A stretch of 64,000 bases of DNA from Blakeslea trispora (GCA_025331445.1 JAIWNE010000016.1:1-64000), one strand, 5' to 3'; positions 33,257 through 44,465 are shown, numbered from the stretch's first letter. The notes: generated from the letters alone by a model not told the origin. Numbers and translations: made by a program.

Positions 33257-35039
33257 TTATTTATTTTTTTTATTTTCGCCAAATGGCTTTTTGCCCGATT
33301 CAATAGTATTGTGAGGGCAAGGAGGGATGTTCTCCTTCTCGCCCTCACAATACTTGAACACCTCGGTGATAATAGCATTGCTATTATCACCGAGTACGGG
33401 ACGTGTTGATGAGCGGCGATAGGACTCATCAAGGTATATTTGCTTCTTGGGAGATGATTGCTTATGCTGATTGGTATGTACAGGTGGAACATGAATGTCC
33501 TGCATTTTGTTCACAGAAAGTGTAATGCTTGCTTTGTTGGCGGTTGGGGTATGATTTGCTAGTGCAACTTTATGCTTCTTTTGCTGTGGCACTTCTTCTT
33601 GTTCTTGTTGCATATTTTCACGGCTTCTTTTCTTGGAAATGGCCTTGTTAATGGTTGGGATATAATTTGCTAGTGCAACTTTGTGTTTCTTTTGCTGTGG
33701 CACTTCTTCTTGTTCTTGTTGCATAGTGTCGCGGCTTCTTCTCTTGGACATGATCTTGTTGATGGTTTGGGTATCATTTGGTGGTGTAACTTTATGTTTC
33801 TTCTGTTGTGGCACTTCTTCTTGTGCTTGTTCCATAGTATCGCGGCTTCTTTTCTTGGGAATGATCTTGTTGACGCGAAGAATACCAAGATCTTTAACGG
33901 TAGGCTTAGTACCAAGCAACTTGTCTGCTTCTGCTTCATCAATATGTTCAGGAAGAGGATTGAGACCAATGTAATCTTTTTCATCAGAATCATAGACCCA
34001 TTGGTATAAGAAGCCCATTTCAGCTTGGTCAAATTCTTTGCGATAGCCAAGATAACGATCACTAGAACCAGCTGTTGAACGGAGAGCAGTATCAATGGAG
34101 AAATCATGTCTGATTTTCTTAATGACAGTCTTGAGACCCATACCGCTTAGGGAAGGCAGATAGTCGCAACCAGAGAGCATACACATTTGTCTGAAAGAAT
34201 TAGGTGTCAATTGGTCAAGTTTTTCTTGATTGAGGGTAAAGATGTCTTCATATTTGATTTGTTCGCCTTCACCTTCGCGTGTTAGTTTGTAAATAACGCG
34301 TGAGCAGCCAAATACAAGCAGGTCAGAGTCTTCGGATACAACAGCAGCAGCCTTGTTTGTTTTTAGCAGATGGGCCAGTTGCGCATCAGATTCATAAGGG
34401 GCAACAATAACTTGGACTTTTCGCTTTTGTAGTTCCTTTTATGAGAAATATATAAATATAAACAATTAATAAGTCATGACAACATAATGTATGGTTTATT
34501 TAGGCTTACCAGGATAATAGCGCGTATCATATCTTCACTTATAGATACAGATTGCTGAAAACATTTTTGCGCCTTTTGATGGTCACCTTGAAATTGGTAG
34601 CGCATACCTTCAGCTAATTTAGCATCGCGCTTACTGCGCAAAAAAAAAAAAAAAGTTAATTAGATAAAGAGTAACAACAATAAATGAAACATAACAAACA
34701 TACCTGCCACGATCATTGTTAGTAGTTTGTTTCAAAGGAAGAGCAAGGCCGTCGAATACAACAAGTGGAATGACACCAAAGTAGAAAAAGAGGCTGATGT
34801 AGAGCATAAAGTATTGAACATAACTATAAACTATATGTTAGTATCATAGTAAATACACTGAAAAAGGTACGTTTCTACCTGTTTGTGGGCTGGTTGTTGG
34901 CTAGCTTAGAGGCAGCACCGAAGGTACCGCGATGGAGAAGGACATGGCCATCAATAGCAACAGTTTGACCAGCGTACTCCTTGATATGCATTTTCTCAGT
35001 GACAGGCTTTAATAGGTTCAAGAGGCCAGAGATGCTCAT
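33257..35039 (-). CDS. EXO1: Exonuclease 1 (XPG/Rad2 family)
   Basis: EXO1 is the 5'-3' exonuclease and flap nuclease of mismatch repair and end resection in the nucleus. Exons on the minus strand are 35039..34879, 34823..34704, 34633..34510 and 34435..33257, giving 527 residues. The metal-binding acids are in place and nearly match human numbering: Asp30 (VAIDGH), Asp78 (VVFDG), Glu150 and Asp152 (APYESDAQ), Asp171 and Asp173 (SEDSDLL), and Asp226 (LSGCDYL). The H2TH segment follows (SLSGMGLKTVIKKIR). The C-terminal tail is unusual: three tandem 37-residue repeats at residues 326-436, then a poorly conserved end. It is shorter than animal EXO1. The third acceptor (ATAAAAG) lacks a pyrimidine tract. 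Confidence 0.93.
33305..33354. repeat. Stem-loop near the EXO1 stop codon
   Basis: AGTATTGTGAGGGC (33305-33318) pairs with GCCCTCACAATACT (33341-33354). The stem continues inward as AAGGAG / CTCCTT across a 3-nt bulge. It lies inside the last coding exon, 48-97 nt from the stop. Confidence 0.7.
33362..33394. repeat. Perfect hairpin in the EXO1 last exon
   Basis: Two 15-nt arms (33362-33376 and 33380-33394), based on CTCGGTGATAATAG, pair perfectly around an ATT loop. It stands only 7 nt from the first stem-loop. Confidence 0.75.
33533..33865 (-). repeat. Three tandem 111-bp coding repeats in EXO1
   Basis: Each unit encodes 37 residues with the core KKRSRDTMEQ, then AQEEVPQQKKHKV, then a T/N-rich linker ending TINK or TANK. 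Units are at about 33755-33865, 33644-33754 and 33533-33643. Each carries two basic clusters (KKRSR, QQKKHK) that resemble nuclear localisation signals. Confidence 0.85.
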
Positions 35040-35267
35040 GACGGAAAGCTATATTTTTTTAGAGTCTTTTTGTATCTGATATATTGTTTTTGTGTGTTTA
35101 TGAACTATGTAGAAGTATGTGTTTGTATCTTTGTTGAGGCAAATTATCGTGTAGATACTGAGTGAATAGATCAAAGCATAGGAAAAAATGCAGGAAAATC
35201 AGCTTTTAAAAACTATGTGACGCCTTTCGGGCAATTAAATCTCTACCAATAGCCAAATGCTAACATT

Positions 35268-35842
35268 TTCACTATGAATGGTCAATGCCAACTTTCTTTC
35301 TTTATGTGCTGATGATAGAAATGTGGTCTTTTTACAGTGTCTAACAAAGAAACAAGATGCTCATTGATATAGAACAGAGCCCAAACAAACAATCAATATA
35401 TCAGCCAATGAGAACAATTGATCAGTAATGTGGTCAATTTGCTTTGTATAAACAAAGAAAAAAAAAGATTCTTTTCTCCCTCTTTTTCTTTTCTCTAATT
35501 ATTATTTGGAAATGAACTTATTACATACACAAAGGTAACAAAGCTACTCAGCAGTCTATGGGATGTGTACTGATGCTTGCTTAGACTAATAACAACGTGC
35601 TTTTTCGCTACTTATGCTATATGCAGAAAAGAAACTGTCTGGAAAGAAGACATGTATTTTATCATGATTGTTGTCGCGTATCTATACTGATCAAAGTGAA
35701 TAGGCTTTTTTTTATTTGTTCTTTTCTTAAGGACATGGTAAGCCATCCATACAAGAGCTAAAAAGATATCTGAGACACAGAAGGACTAACATCATGTTTA
35801 CATTATAGGCTTTTCTATATTGGGGTTTTATATATTCTTCTT
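35268..35842 (-). repeat. Inverted copy of the DNA that flanks the MULE (empty insertion site)
   Basis: Read on the minus strand, this segment matches 58421-58536 followed directly by 62680-63062, with the 4.1-kb MULE absent. The junction holds a single ATGCAGAA (35621-35628), the complement of the TTCTGCAT target site. An extra stretch of about 130 bp at 35709-35835 is absent from the other copy and is flanked by short AAAAGCCT-like repeats. The match ends at about 35268 and 35842. Confidence 0.8.
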
Positions 35843-35861
35843 TGAGGGACTGTACAAAAAG

Positions 35862-36997
35862 TGAATCAAGAAATGCTTCAGCAGCCAGCAATGGGAAGAT
35901 GTGTCACAGATAAAGACGAAAGAGGCAACTTCTTTCAGCGAAAAGGCCACTGAATACCTTGACCAGGTCGCTGCTTCCGTAAGTCTATATTTAAAGAACA
36001 GCCTCTATTTATTACTGATAACCGTCTTTCTTTATTTATTTATGTGCTTAGAAGGATTTCACAAGCATGTATGATGCCATCAAGGCAAGAGACTTTGACC
36101 CGTATGAAGAAGAAGACGAAGAATGGCTGCAACGTTGTCTGCTGGAGTTCCACGCCATGTACAGACAAAATGTGATAAAAAGAGTTGCAGAGCGAGGCTC
36201 TGAAGAAGACTTGATCGTTCGCCTCTGGCGCTTTTTTGACAGTTGTTTCGACTGTTTAGATATTGAAACGAGAAGGTACTTCCACAGCACACTACTCTTG
36301 AACAAAGAAGAAGCTACTCACATGCTTTTTCTTTTAATAGAGGCGAAGTTGCTTGTGTAGCAAAAATCAACAACGAAGCAATAACTTCAACATTGCAGTC
36401 TCAAAGAGCCACAAAGCCTGATCTTATCTTGACAAAGGATTCACTGGAGCTTGGCAGTGGTGAAAACGGCCGGTTCACCGGATCCGCCTGTGGAAACAAG
36501 GAGCATGCTGAGAAGGTGCTAAAAAACCCAAAAACCATGAAGAATATGATGAACTTGATGATAAATCAAATCAGAAACAAAGAACAACTGATACATGAGC
36601 TGCAAGTCATAGGCTTTACCCACTTTCGTAAGTCTTTAGCGTAAAATTCTTATCACAGCTTTCTAACTTCCGTTGATTTTTTTTCTTTTTTCTTTTGCAA
36701 TATTGATCGATAGATCTGAAAGCAAAGCTTTCAGTCATGGATGTTCCATGCGGATATGTGTGTCGTATCCGACACTTTGAAGAGCTCAAGGTGCCTGAAG
36801 ATCAAGAACTGTTCTGCTCTCTTTTTCCTATGCTGTCTTTGGCCTTGATAGGCAAAAATATCGTCAAGCAAACACTTGAAACTTTGAAAAAAGACAATAT
36901 CGCTACATCTTACGTAGCAAAACCCGCAAATCAGGCCTTGCATTTCTCCCTCCCTCCCACCATGTCTTTGATGTGCTCAAAGCAAAGACTTGATTAG
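35862..36997 (+). pseudogene. 5'-truncated member of the lineage-expanded family seen at 47.1-48.9 kb
   Basis: Segments 35874..35978, 36052..36275, 36341..36627 and 36714..36997 align residue for residue with exons 4-7 of the intact gene at 47086-48863, and all intron positions are conserved. Matching blocks include FHAMYRQNVI, RATKPDLILTKD, SGENGR, NPKTMKNMM and GYVCRxRHFEEL. The first three exons are missing, and an in-frame TGA lies just before the first matching codon, beside the end of the inverted repeat at 35842. The frame from ATG 36067 to the stop is intact, so a shortened protein could still be made. Confidence 0.7.
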
Positions 36998-38029
36998 AGT
37001 ATCAAAGAAGCAAATAAACATATACCCTATTCTACTTTTATCTCACATATTCTAAAGGATGTATAAATTTAAAAAAAACTTTTGAGGAATCAAATACTAT
37101 CGTCATCAGACAACCAATGCATGTATTTATTGGCTAGTGAGACGTACTTGTCAAGTGTGCAAAACCTTTTCGTTTCTTCAGATGTAAATTGGATTCGCCT
37201 TCTATTTCGCTAGAGTCCAGCTCGTACCAGAGAACACTTGAGTAACAATTGCTTTGGCCATATGATAGACTAGGCGAATTGCTGTACCTTAAATAGTAAA
37301 ATCTCTTTTATGACAAGATTAAACAGGATGGTATAAGACTACACTGCCGCGCCAACATGTTTTACATGTATCTTTTCCTGCGTACCAGTAATGCACCAGA
37401 AGGACATTAGTGCTATAATTGAGTCTTTCAGAAACACACTTGTGTAAATGACTTCTCAACCCAGTCTTTGTCGAATACCCATATGCATCAACATATCGTA
37501 TCTTCAAGCTTATTTATAGCTATCCAGTAGATTCGCTATTTCGTAGAGCAAAACAAGATATAAATCTTTTATTGAAGCAAGCAAAAATGCATCAAGATAA
37601 CAACAGCACTCGAAAGTGGCTCAATAGTTCTAGAGACTAGAAAAGATCCCAGTCCTAAAAAGATCTACCAAGTCCAGAGACCAGAGAACGAAGACCTTTA
37701 CCCTTTACCTTTTTAAATGTGAATATATATTCATACAGTCGCTCTACTCTCAATGTAAGGATTTAACAAAAAAAAAGTATGGGCTTTCAAATAGATATCT
37801 GTGAGCCTTACCAAAAAAAAATTCACTGATTGCCTGAAGTTCAATTTGCGGATAGTAAGAGGGTCATTTCGCACCATTTCTGGAAATGGATTATTTTGCC
37901 CCTCTCTTTTTTTTTTGCATGATCTCTATAAAAGACAACAGAGCGATATTTGCTATTGCTCTGATACTGCAAGTATTGAACATCTTCTTGTTTTAGCCCT
38001 CATCTTTTCTTATTAATTATATCAACAAA
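36998..38029. other. Region without a recognised gene
   Basis: This is A+T-rich with a minus-strand frame at 37319-37507 (62 residues) that I do not recognise. It includes the promoter-like repeat at 37891-37965, listed separately. Confidence 0.4.
37891..37965 (+). repeat. Promoter-like repeat, copy 1
   Basis: The 75-bp block runs TTATTTTGCCCCTCTC, a T-run, GCATGATCTCTATAAAAGAC, then AGAGCGATATTTGCT and GCTCTGAT. It recurs nearly unchanged at 44208-44292. It contains a TATAAAAG box and may be the promoter end of a transposable element. Confidence 0.6.
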
Positions 38030-38280
38030 AGCATGCAAGTTGATTATGGCATACAAACAGCCATATGATTTTTATATGTATTTGTCTCAATAGTTTGTCT
38101 GTACATAACTCATATTGTTGGTTGTGCTTATGATTTAGACAATCGCAAAGAAAGGAATCTACTTTGGTATTGCAGAAACTAAGGCTTACTTTGATATCAA
38201 CACTCTTGTCAGCTAATCTCATTGGCTTAATGCTCCTGAGTGTGCCTAGACTGCTTTATGTACTTTTGGTGTACTATATC
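38030..38280 (+). repeat. Dispersed repeat (copy 2 of the 32.4/63.1-kb family)
   Basis: It aligns by eye with 63125-63400 and 32410-32640 on the same strand, sharing GCATACAAACAGC-like, AAAGGAATCT, CTTGTCAGCxAAxCTCATTGG and TTTATGTACTTTT blocks. It stops before the OTU-like motif present in the other copies. No continuous frame is shared, so it is a relic. Confidence 0.55.
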
Positions 38281-38934
38281 ATCAACTTGGATAAGAATGA
38301 TTACAGTAAATTCCAGTTAATTGTCTTGTGCAAATGAGCAAGATCAATCAACAGCATCGCCTTAGCTCAAATTCAGACAAATCCTGGTACATTTAGTTAA
38401 GCAAAATGAGATTTTTGAAGTTCATTTTTTGAGCTTATCTGACTTGTTGGACAAGTATCACTGTAAATTAAAGAGGAGTTTAGCTGTCACAATCAAAAAT
38501 ACAGGAGAGTGAATGTCGGCATGAAATAACATGGCATCTCTTAGTTTGTTTACTTCTCAACGCCCTCTAATTTACTGATCCTATTGGTTATCACATGTTT
38601 TCTGCTTACTGATGGGATAGATACAATAGAGATGCCAGGCTCTGATTGGATGACTGGTTTTTTAGCGTGCATTTGAGGTAAATAAAACGTAATGATCATT
38701 TTCTCTTTCTTTTTTTCTCTCTTTATCAAAGTCATTTCAACTACATCTTGAAACTTTGTCACCCAGACAACCTCAAAGGCAAGTAACAAAATACTCTTCT
38801 CTAATAATGCTCTTATCTAACTTGCTTTGTCGTGCATAGCCTAAAGATCTGCAATCTACGCAAGTCTATTATTGCACCAAGAGCAAGAAAAAACGTTATC
38901 TACAAAAAAGAAGAAAATACGCGTGCCTTTCCAT

Positions 38935-39030
38935 CTACAAAACTACAAAACTACAAAGCTACAAAACTACAAAGCTACAAAGCTACAAAGCTACAAAACT
39001 ACATATCTACAAAACTACATATCTACAAAT
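38935..39030 (+). repeat. Minisatellite: 12 tandem copies of an 8-mer
   Basis: The unit is CTACAAAA or CTACAAAG, with two CTACATAT variants, repeated twelve times without a gap. It creates spurious Tyr/Lys/Leu-rich frames. Confidence 0.85.
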
Positions 39031-40559
39031 GCTTTCAAGCTCTACAAATCCTTCTTACGCGTTCTCTCTGCCTCTCTCTTCTTCTCTTGGTGCTTCTGCC
39101 TCTACTTCAAGCTTGATGGGGGGTAAAGACAAAGACTGATGCTGCCTTTCCTGATCCTATATAAAGTGGCTTACGACCGGAATCTAGTCCATTTTCGCGA
39201 ACGACCTCTCGTTTTCTAGTATTGGGACTGAAGTCGGAATGACTGAGGGCAATTACGCCGCCTGATCTGTTAACACTATGAGTGCGTCCTGTAGGGATCT
39301 GGGCAGAGGAAGCGGGTACAGACATACTTGTACTATTCCTCGTTAGTTGACTGGTATGGGGTTTGCTAAGGATTTGGGATAGTGTGAACAGAACTGAGTC
39401 TTCTTTGGCTTATTCAAAAAAATAGGTCAAGGAAGGCTTACCCTCTGCGTTCTTACTTTTCTTGTCTTGCTTTGTTGTTGGAGGTGACTCTATTACTAAA
39501 CAACTCAAGACTTGCCTTTGCTGATGCCTTTACTGATGTCTTGCTGGGTCTCTATTTCTGTCTCTATTTCTGTCTCTAATTCTGTCTCTATTTCTGCTTC
39601 CATCTCTGCTTCCAACTGTGCCTATCCAACTGTGCCTATCCAAATGTGCCTATCCAACTGTGCCTATCCAAATGTGCCTATCCAACTGTATCTTGACAGT
39701 ATTTACCGCATCTGAACCATCATATACCTTCTCAGATTGCCTTAAGAAGAGTCTTTTATCGTGTTTAACACTTTTTCTCTTCGCCTGAATAAAAAGTCTA
39801 TTTTCTATCTTGTTCCACAATAATACTTACAGACATCACAAGTTTTTACAACTGTCTTTACTTTTGCTTGAATCTCTGCCTTTTTCTTTCTCTTTCGCTT
39901 TCGCTTTCTTTGAGTCTACCTTGTCGCTCTAGTCAAGCCTTTTCCTCATGAGCTACCCCTCCGTTTTCCAAATAAAGAAATATCAAGAGACACATCCCCT
40001 GTCTACTTTTATTCCTTTTTCAGCTATACATGTAAAGGTGTAATTTTAGTCTGCATCTTGTACGATATTTACAGCCCAAGATGCTTGCCGTCAATCATTC
40101 ACACCATTTTTTATTGCTCCCGTATCATTGTTAATCAAAAGCTCAAGTTCTATCCCTAGAAATGGAAAGGCATTAAATCGAATGGCTGTCCTAATTATAC
40201 TCATAAAAACGTTATTTTTTTCTATTGGATTGGGTTTCTTTTTTCTATTACCATCTTTGAATTGAAAACCCGCGGATGAAATCATTTACTTCCATTTCTC
40301 GTCGAACAAACGAAGCCGATTTATATTGATAAGAGAGCTTTAATCAACACAAAGATGGATGCCATGACAGTTGAAGCAATTCGATAGAACATGCCTTTAG
40401 TCTAAATCTTATTGTTTCTTTGTATGCATTTGAATAGATGCAGTTTACAAAGTGAATTATACAAAATAAAGCATATCGTTTAAATACAGAGAGATTGAAA
40501 ACATATAACTAAATGAAACAACTTTTTTTTGGGTCTAAATCGACTTTTTATTGCCACAA
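39031..40559. other. Region without a recognised gene; holds low-complexity tracts
   Basis: The part at 39120-39330 is less A+T-rich, with a TATATAAAG at about 39158 and a 72-residue minus-strand frame of unknown nature. The remainder is A+T-rich with CTTTCGCTTTCGC-like tracts near 39885-39910. I see no intact gene. Confidence 0.4.
39547..39689 (+). repeat. Two adjacent minisatellites (12-bp and 14-bp units)
   Basis: A TCTATTTCTGTC-like 12-mer repeats at 39547-39610. It is followed at 39612-39689 by about five copies of CCAACTGTGCCTAT, some with CCAAATG. Confidence 0.75.
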
Positions 40560-41443
40560 ATTAGTGAACAAACCATATACTTGAAATACTACAGAGACTT
40601 TCAACCTGTATTCTCACAACATCATCAACCTAAAGAGTCCAAGACGAAAGGTATCAAGGGCTACATTTTCGTTACTAGCGCCATCACCCTTAATCTCACC
40701 AATGATGTCGATAAAGGTTTTGCACCCTCAACAACTACAGCAAAGTCTGATCGGCACTCGTTGACCGTAGAAGCACTGGGAAAGATGACCCTTGTTGGAT
40801 CTATACTGAATGTTAGCCCTTAGTCTTGACATATTCTTGTCTTTGGCTATTGTATTACTTACCCTTTGGGATAGTGATGTCGAGATGACTTGAACAGCTG
40901 GCAAAGGGAAGGAGCAATGTCAGACTGCAAGTACATCTTCTCGACGGCTTCTTTTCTTGGTGCATATTGTTGAGCCTATATAAAGAAGTGAGTAAAGAGA
41001 AATCTGTAGAAGAAAGAAGGAAAAGACACTAAGCTCAAAGCTTACTTACAACATGATCAATGTTCTGATGACTTGAGTAGCAACACCACTAGTCTTCCTT
41101 CAAAAAAGAATAGTTTTTTTTTCTAACTCTTCTCCTGCTTCAGCGTCAGCGAAATCCCAGAACAAGAATGACAATAGTAAACATAAGATTTATTGGTTTT
41201 GACCAATAACCAAGATAAAATACATACCTTTTTTTTTAGCAATTTCTCTATTACATGTCATATAGATAGAACCAAGTAGTTTATCGCTTCCAACTCAGAC
41301 CATATGATTGGATCGTTCTTTACGCCCGTATAAATGGTGTTACTGGATCCAGGTTCCAGGAACTCTTCAATTGACAGATCAATTTCCCAACTTTTCTTAA
41401 AATGGCTTGAACGAAAAGAGTGGTTGCTTGGTATGATTACCAT
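40560..41443 (-). pseudogene. Degenerate multi-exon gene fragment
   Basis: On the minus strand three coding-like pieces follow one another. The first, from 41443, includes SIEEFLEPGSSNTIYTGVKN and PIIWSELEAINYL. The second, about 40970-40860, reads AQQYAPRKEAVEKMYLQSDI then LCQLFKSSRHHYPKG, ending at a GTAAGT donor. The third, about 40722-40640, reads FIDIIGEIKGDGASNENVAL then DTFRLG. GEIKGD recalls nuclease-like families expanded in Mucoromycota, but the frames do not join cleanly. I treat it as a relic. Confidence 0.35.
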
Positions 41444-42871
41444 ACTGTATTATCTATCATTTGGATTCATCTGCTCTTGTTTGTCTAACTTTGGTCTGAA
41501 ATAGACCCAAGGAGTAAATCATATATCGTATGCTACATTTCAATTCATAACAAAATAGATCAGCAGACGGGGTATAAAGATACTTTATAAGGCTTGTAAA
41601 TGTTCCTTTGTTAATCAGCCTTTTTTTTGTACAAGGGCAAAAGTTTAATGAACGAGCTATTTTTTTCAAGCCGTTTTCTACTTATCAACACATTGTCTGC
41701 GAGCCAATTCATCAATAAATAGTTGAAATGGAATCACACATGCAAAAAAAGAAAGCAGAGATGCATCAACCTGGGATTTTGGCAGTTTTTTGTCATCAAG
41801 ACGGCATGGGCCTTAGAGAAAAGAGCTTATTGAAGGGCAAGAGCATAGTCAATCTTCAAAATTATTGTCCAAAGTCCAGTTTTTTTTCTTTTCCACATAC
41901 TCTTGCATCCATTTGATTAGTCAATTACAACTTTAGATGTTAAATGCATCCGTATTCCTACTAAAGAAATCAATCATGCAGTGCGATAGTTCAAGATAAT
42001 GACATAGTGCTTCATGAAAAGTTGGTCTGCCAAGGAACCCATAAAAGATAAACAAGGGGGAACAGCAGACATTAGGGGCAAGAAGACACAGAGTGCTCAA
42101 GGATAAGCTTCTGAAATTTTTTAATCCTTCCCATCAATTGAAAAGAGATACTCTTTTTTTCTTCCAGCTTCCAGTTTGGTTTGTTAGAGTATCTTCTTTT
42201 TCCCGTTCTCTCGTTCCTTGCCATTTGTTAGTCGCAGAGATGACTTTGAACTCGGCGTGATAGATGCTTATGGCTCTAAAAAAAGTGTAGTAAGGGAAAT
42301 GACAACTAATAGAAAGCAGAAACGAGTGATAAGATGGTTTTATTCTGTTCTTGTATTCTGATAAATGTGAAAGAAGAAATAAAAACAAAATGCATGAATT
42401 GAGAGGAATAAGGTTGGCACAGCAAACAGTTGCTTTTGTACAGACATTGATTAATCCAAGTAACTTGTTTAGTCAACAATACTTTTTTTTTTCGTTCAAT
42501 GAAAATTTACAATAGGTACTTTATGAGGCAAGAAGATAAAGTAAAACAAATAAATGTTGTAAGAAATTATGAGAAAAAAATGATTTTTATAATAATATAC
42601 TCTGAAGCGATAGTTGCAAGTAGTCTACTCTGGATCGTTAATCAATCAAACTATCCAAGTGATTATGACGCTATAGCTATCCAAGAAACCAACTCGAATA
42701 AGGTTGCTGATAGAGTACCTTCAGTATGACTTCTCCCATATGTCATTGCTCTATTTTATCTGTCCTCAATCTGAAAATAATTTCTGTATAAATAGGCCGT
42801 CTTTTCTTCGCTTACTTTTCTTCATTATCTTTTGTTTATTATTTTGTTTATTATTATTTTTTATTGTTCTT
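41444..42871. other. Region without a recognised gene
   Basis: Short frames on both strands (for example 41457-41669 minus, 41728-41916 plus, 42134-42388 minus) have no recognisable content. A TATAAATA box at 42785-42792 lies about 80 bp before the small ORF at 42872. Confidence 0.4.
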
Positions 42872-43054
42872 ATGTCTTCTGTTCTTCTTGTCGCTCGTCT
42901 TTTTTTTGAAACTGTTTGCTCCTTGGTCTGTACCTTGGTCTTGGCGGCAAAAACCATCTACTGCTTGGCCCGCCTCCTCTGTACATGGGGAAGACTCGTG
43001 TACAGAGGAGTCAGGTTCTTGCAGAACCTGAAAAAAGGGAAGACTATGCATTGA
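42872..43054 (+). CDS. Possible small hydrophobic protein
   Basis: This 60-residue frame starts MSSVLLVARLFFETVCSLVC and ends RFLQNLKKGKTMH. The first 35 residues could form one or two membrane helices; the end is basic. A TATAAATA box lies about 80 bp upstream. No family is recognised, and the frame overlaps two hairpins at 42974-43030. It may be chance. Confidence 0.25.
   Translation: MSSVLLVARLFFETVCSLVCTLVLAAKTIYCLARLLCTWGRLVYRGVRFLQNLKKGKTMH
42974..43030. repeat. Two consecutive hairpins
   Basis: CTCCTCTGTACA (42974-42985) pairs with TGTACAGAGGAG (42999-43010). Then CAGGTTCT (43012-43019) pairs with AGAACCTG (43023-43030) around TGC. A run of six A follows, so the second looks like an intrinsic-terminator-shaped structure, although that mechanism is not expected for nuclear Pol II genes. 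Confidence 0.65.
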
Positions 43055-44465
43055 GGTAAGTACCAAATGTTTTATCCCCAAAAAAATTGGTTATAAGCTT
43101 TTCAAAAGAAGCTAAGAGGTTTATAGTAGAATGATAGTCTTCCCTATCATCAATTACGATTGAATCGTTCAATCAAAAAAAAAAAAGCATATCAAAAGGT
43201 TTGCATACTTTTTTTTTCTGATCCAACTGTGCTCTTTTCATTCAATTCTCATACATTGCGTCTAGTGTCATCTTATCCGGAACTGAAGGTGAAACATTTG
43301 GTATGTCTCTACTCTACTTGATGCAATACCATATTTATGGGATGAAATCACTTCTCAAGTCATCTGTTGGATGAGACCGCCCGCTTTTTCTGTCCCTTTG
43401 GTAGCAATACCTCATTGTCGAAAACAGATTCAAGAACTTTTGCCCCTTCAATACAGCCACTATTATACATGTTGTACTGGGCAACTTTCGATGATTGTTT
43501 ATACTAGAGCTTGAAAACTTACGGATATTCACAAAGTGTGTTTGACAAAGGCTGATTCTCACACCCACTCAAGAAAATTGCAATCAATACATGTTGCTTT
43601 ATCTGACCATGCGGTTATATTCTATTGTCCTAAAGTAAGCCAAGTTGAAATCAAACATATTGTCAGTCGACAAAAATCGTAGCTTGAGGATCAATTGACT
43701 ACATCGAAACTGGAGTACTTGTATTCAACAAACAGAAAGAAACATCCAAAAGGACCTCAATAAATACATTTGGAACGCAAACTAACTGATATCTCAATCA
43801 ATCAAGCAATATCTGAAATATCAACAGAGCAGTTAAAAAAAGAGACATACGATAAGCTGAATGCAGTCATGAAAGAATTGAGAATAAGTTCTCCCCCTCA
43901 AGCATATATCAACACCATTAACAAATTACCAGTTATCTTAACATATGTTTATTTCCTCATCCACTGTGCATATATTTCCAATAAAGATCTTATTTTTTTT
44001 TTATGTTACAAGATTGTCTCTATGATGTGTTTTATTGTTGTAGTTTTATTCAATACCATAGATCAATACTATAAGAGTCCAGTCATAGAATTGCTTTTTC
44101 AATACTCCAATGAGAGATGACTGTGGCAACCAGTAGCAGAGAGTGTTATCATTGCATCTTTCTAAACTAAATTTGATCAACTTTGCTTATTTTTTTTATT
44201 ATTATTATTATTTTGCCCCTCTCTTTTTTTTTTTTTTTTTTTTGCATGATCTCTATAAAAGACAATAGAGCGATATTTGCTGTTGCTCTGATCATTCGAC
44301 TGATCATCTTCAACATACCCTCTCTTTCAAATACACTCATTCAACGCGTTGAACTAGTCACGCCTATCACTAGTTTTAAACGATGTAAACTATCATTGAA
44401 AATCAATAAAAAAAAAGAGAGCTAATCTCTTATTTTTTTCATAGTGATAGAAGGTGTTTATCAAT
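43055..44465. other. Repeat-derived region without an intact gene
   Basis: Between 43330 and 43750 coding-like pieces appear on the plus strand (for example VALSDHAVIFYCPKVSQVEI), interrupted by stops, suggesting an old transposon gene. The frame at 43770-44120 is hydrophobic at its end and unrecognised. A long T-run lies at 44223-44243. Confidence 0.4.
44208..44292 (+). repeat. Promoter-like repeat, copy 2
   Basis: This is a near-identical copy of 37891-37965 (TTTTGCCCCTCTC, T-run, GCATGATCTCTATAAAAGAC, AGAGCGATATTTGCT). The T-run is longer here. Confidence 0.6.

Noticed and set aside
33250..33492. 80-residue alternative minus-strand frame in the EXO1 3' end
   Set aside because: It arises from the inverted repeats and overlaps the well-supported EXO1 frame.
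40551..40823. 90-residue plus-strand frame
   Set aside because: It starts with a non-ATG codon and overlaps the better minus-strand coding-like piece reading GEIKGD.
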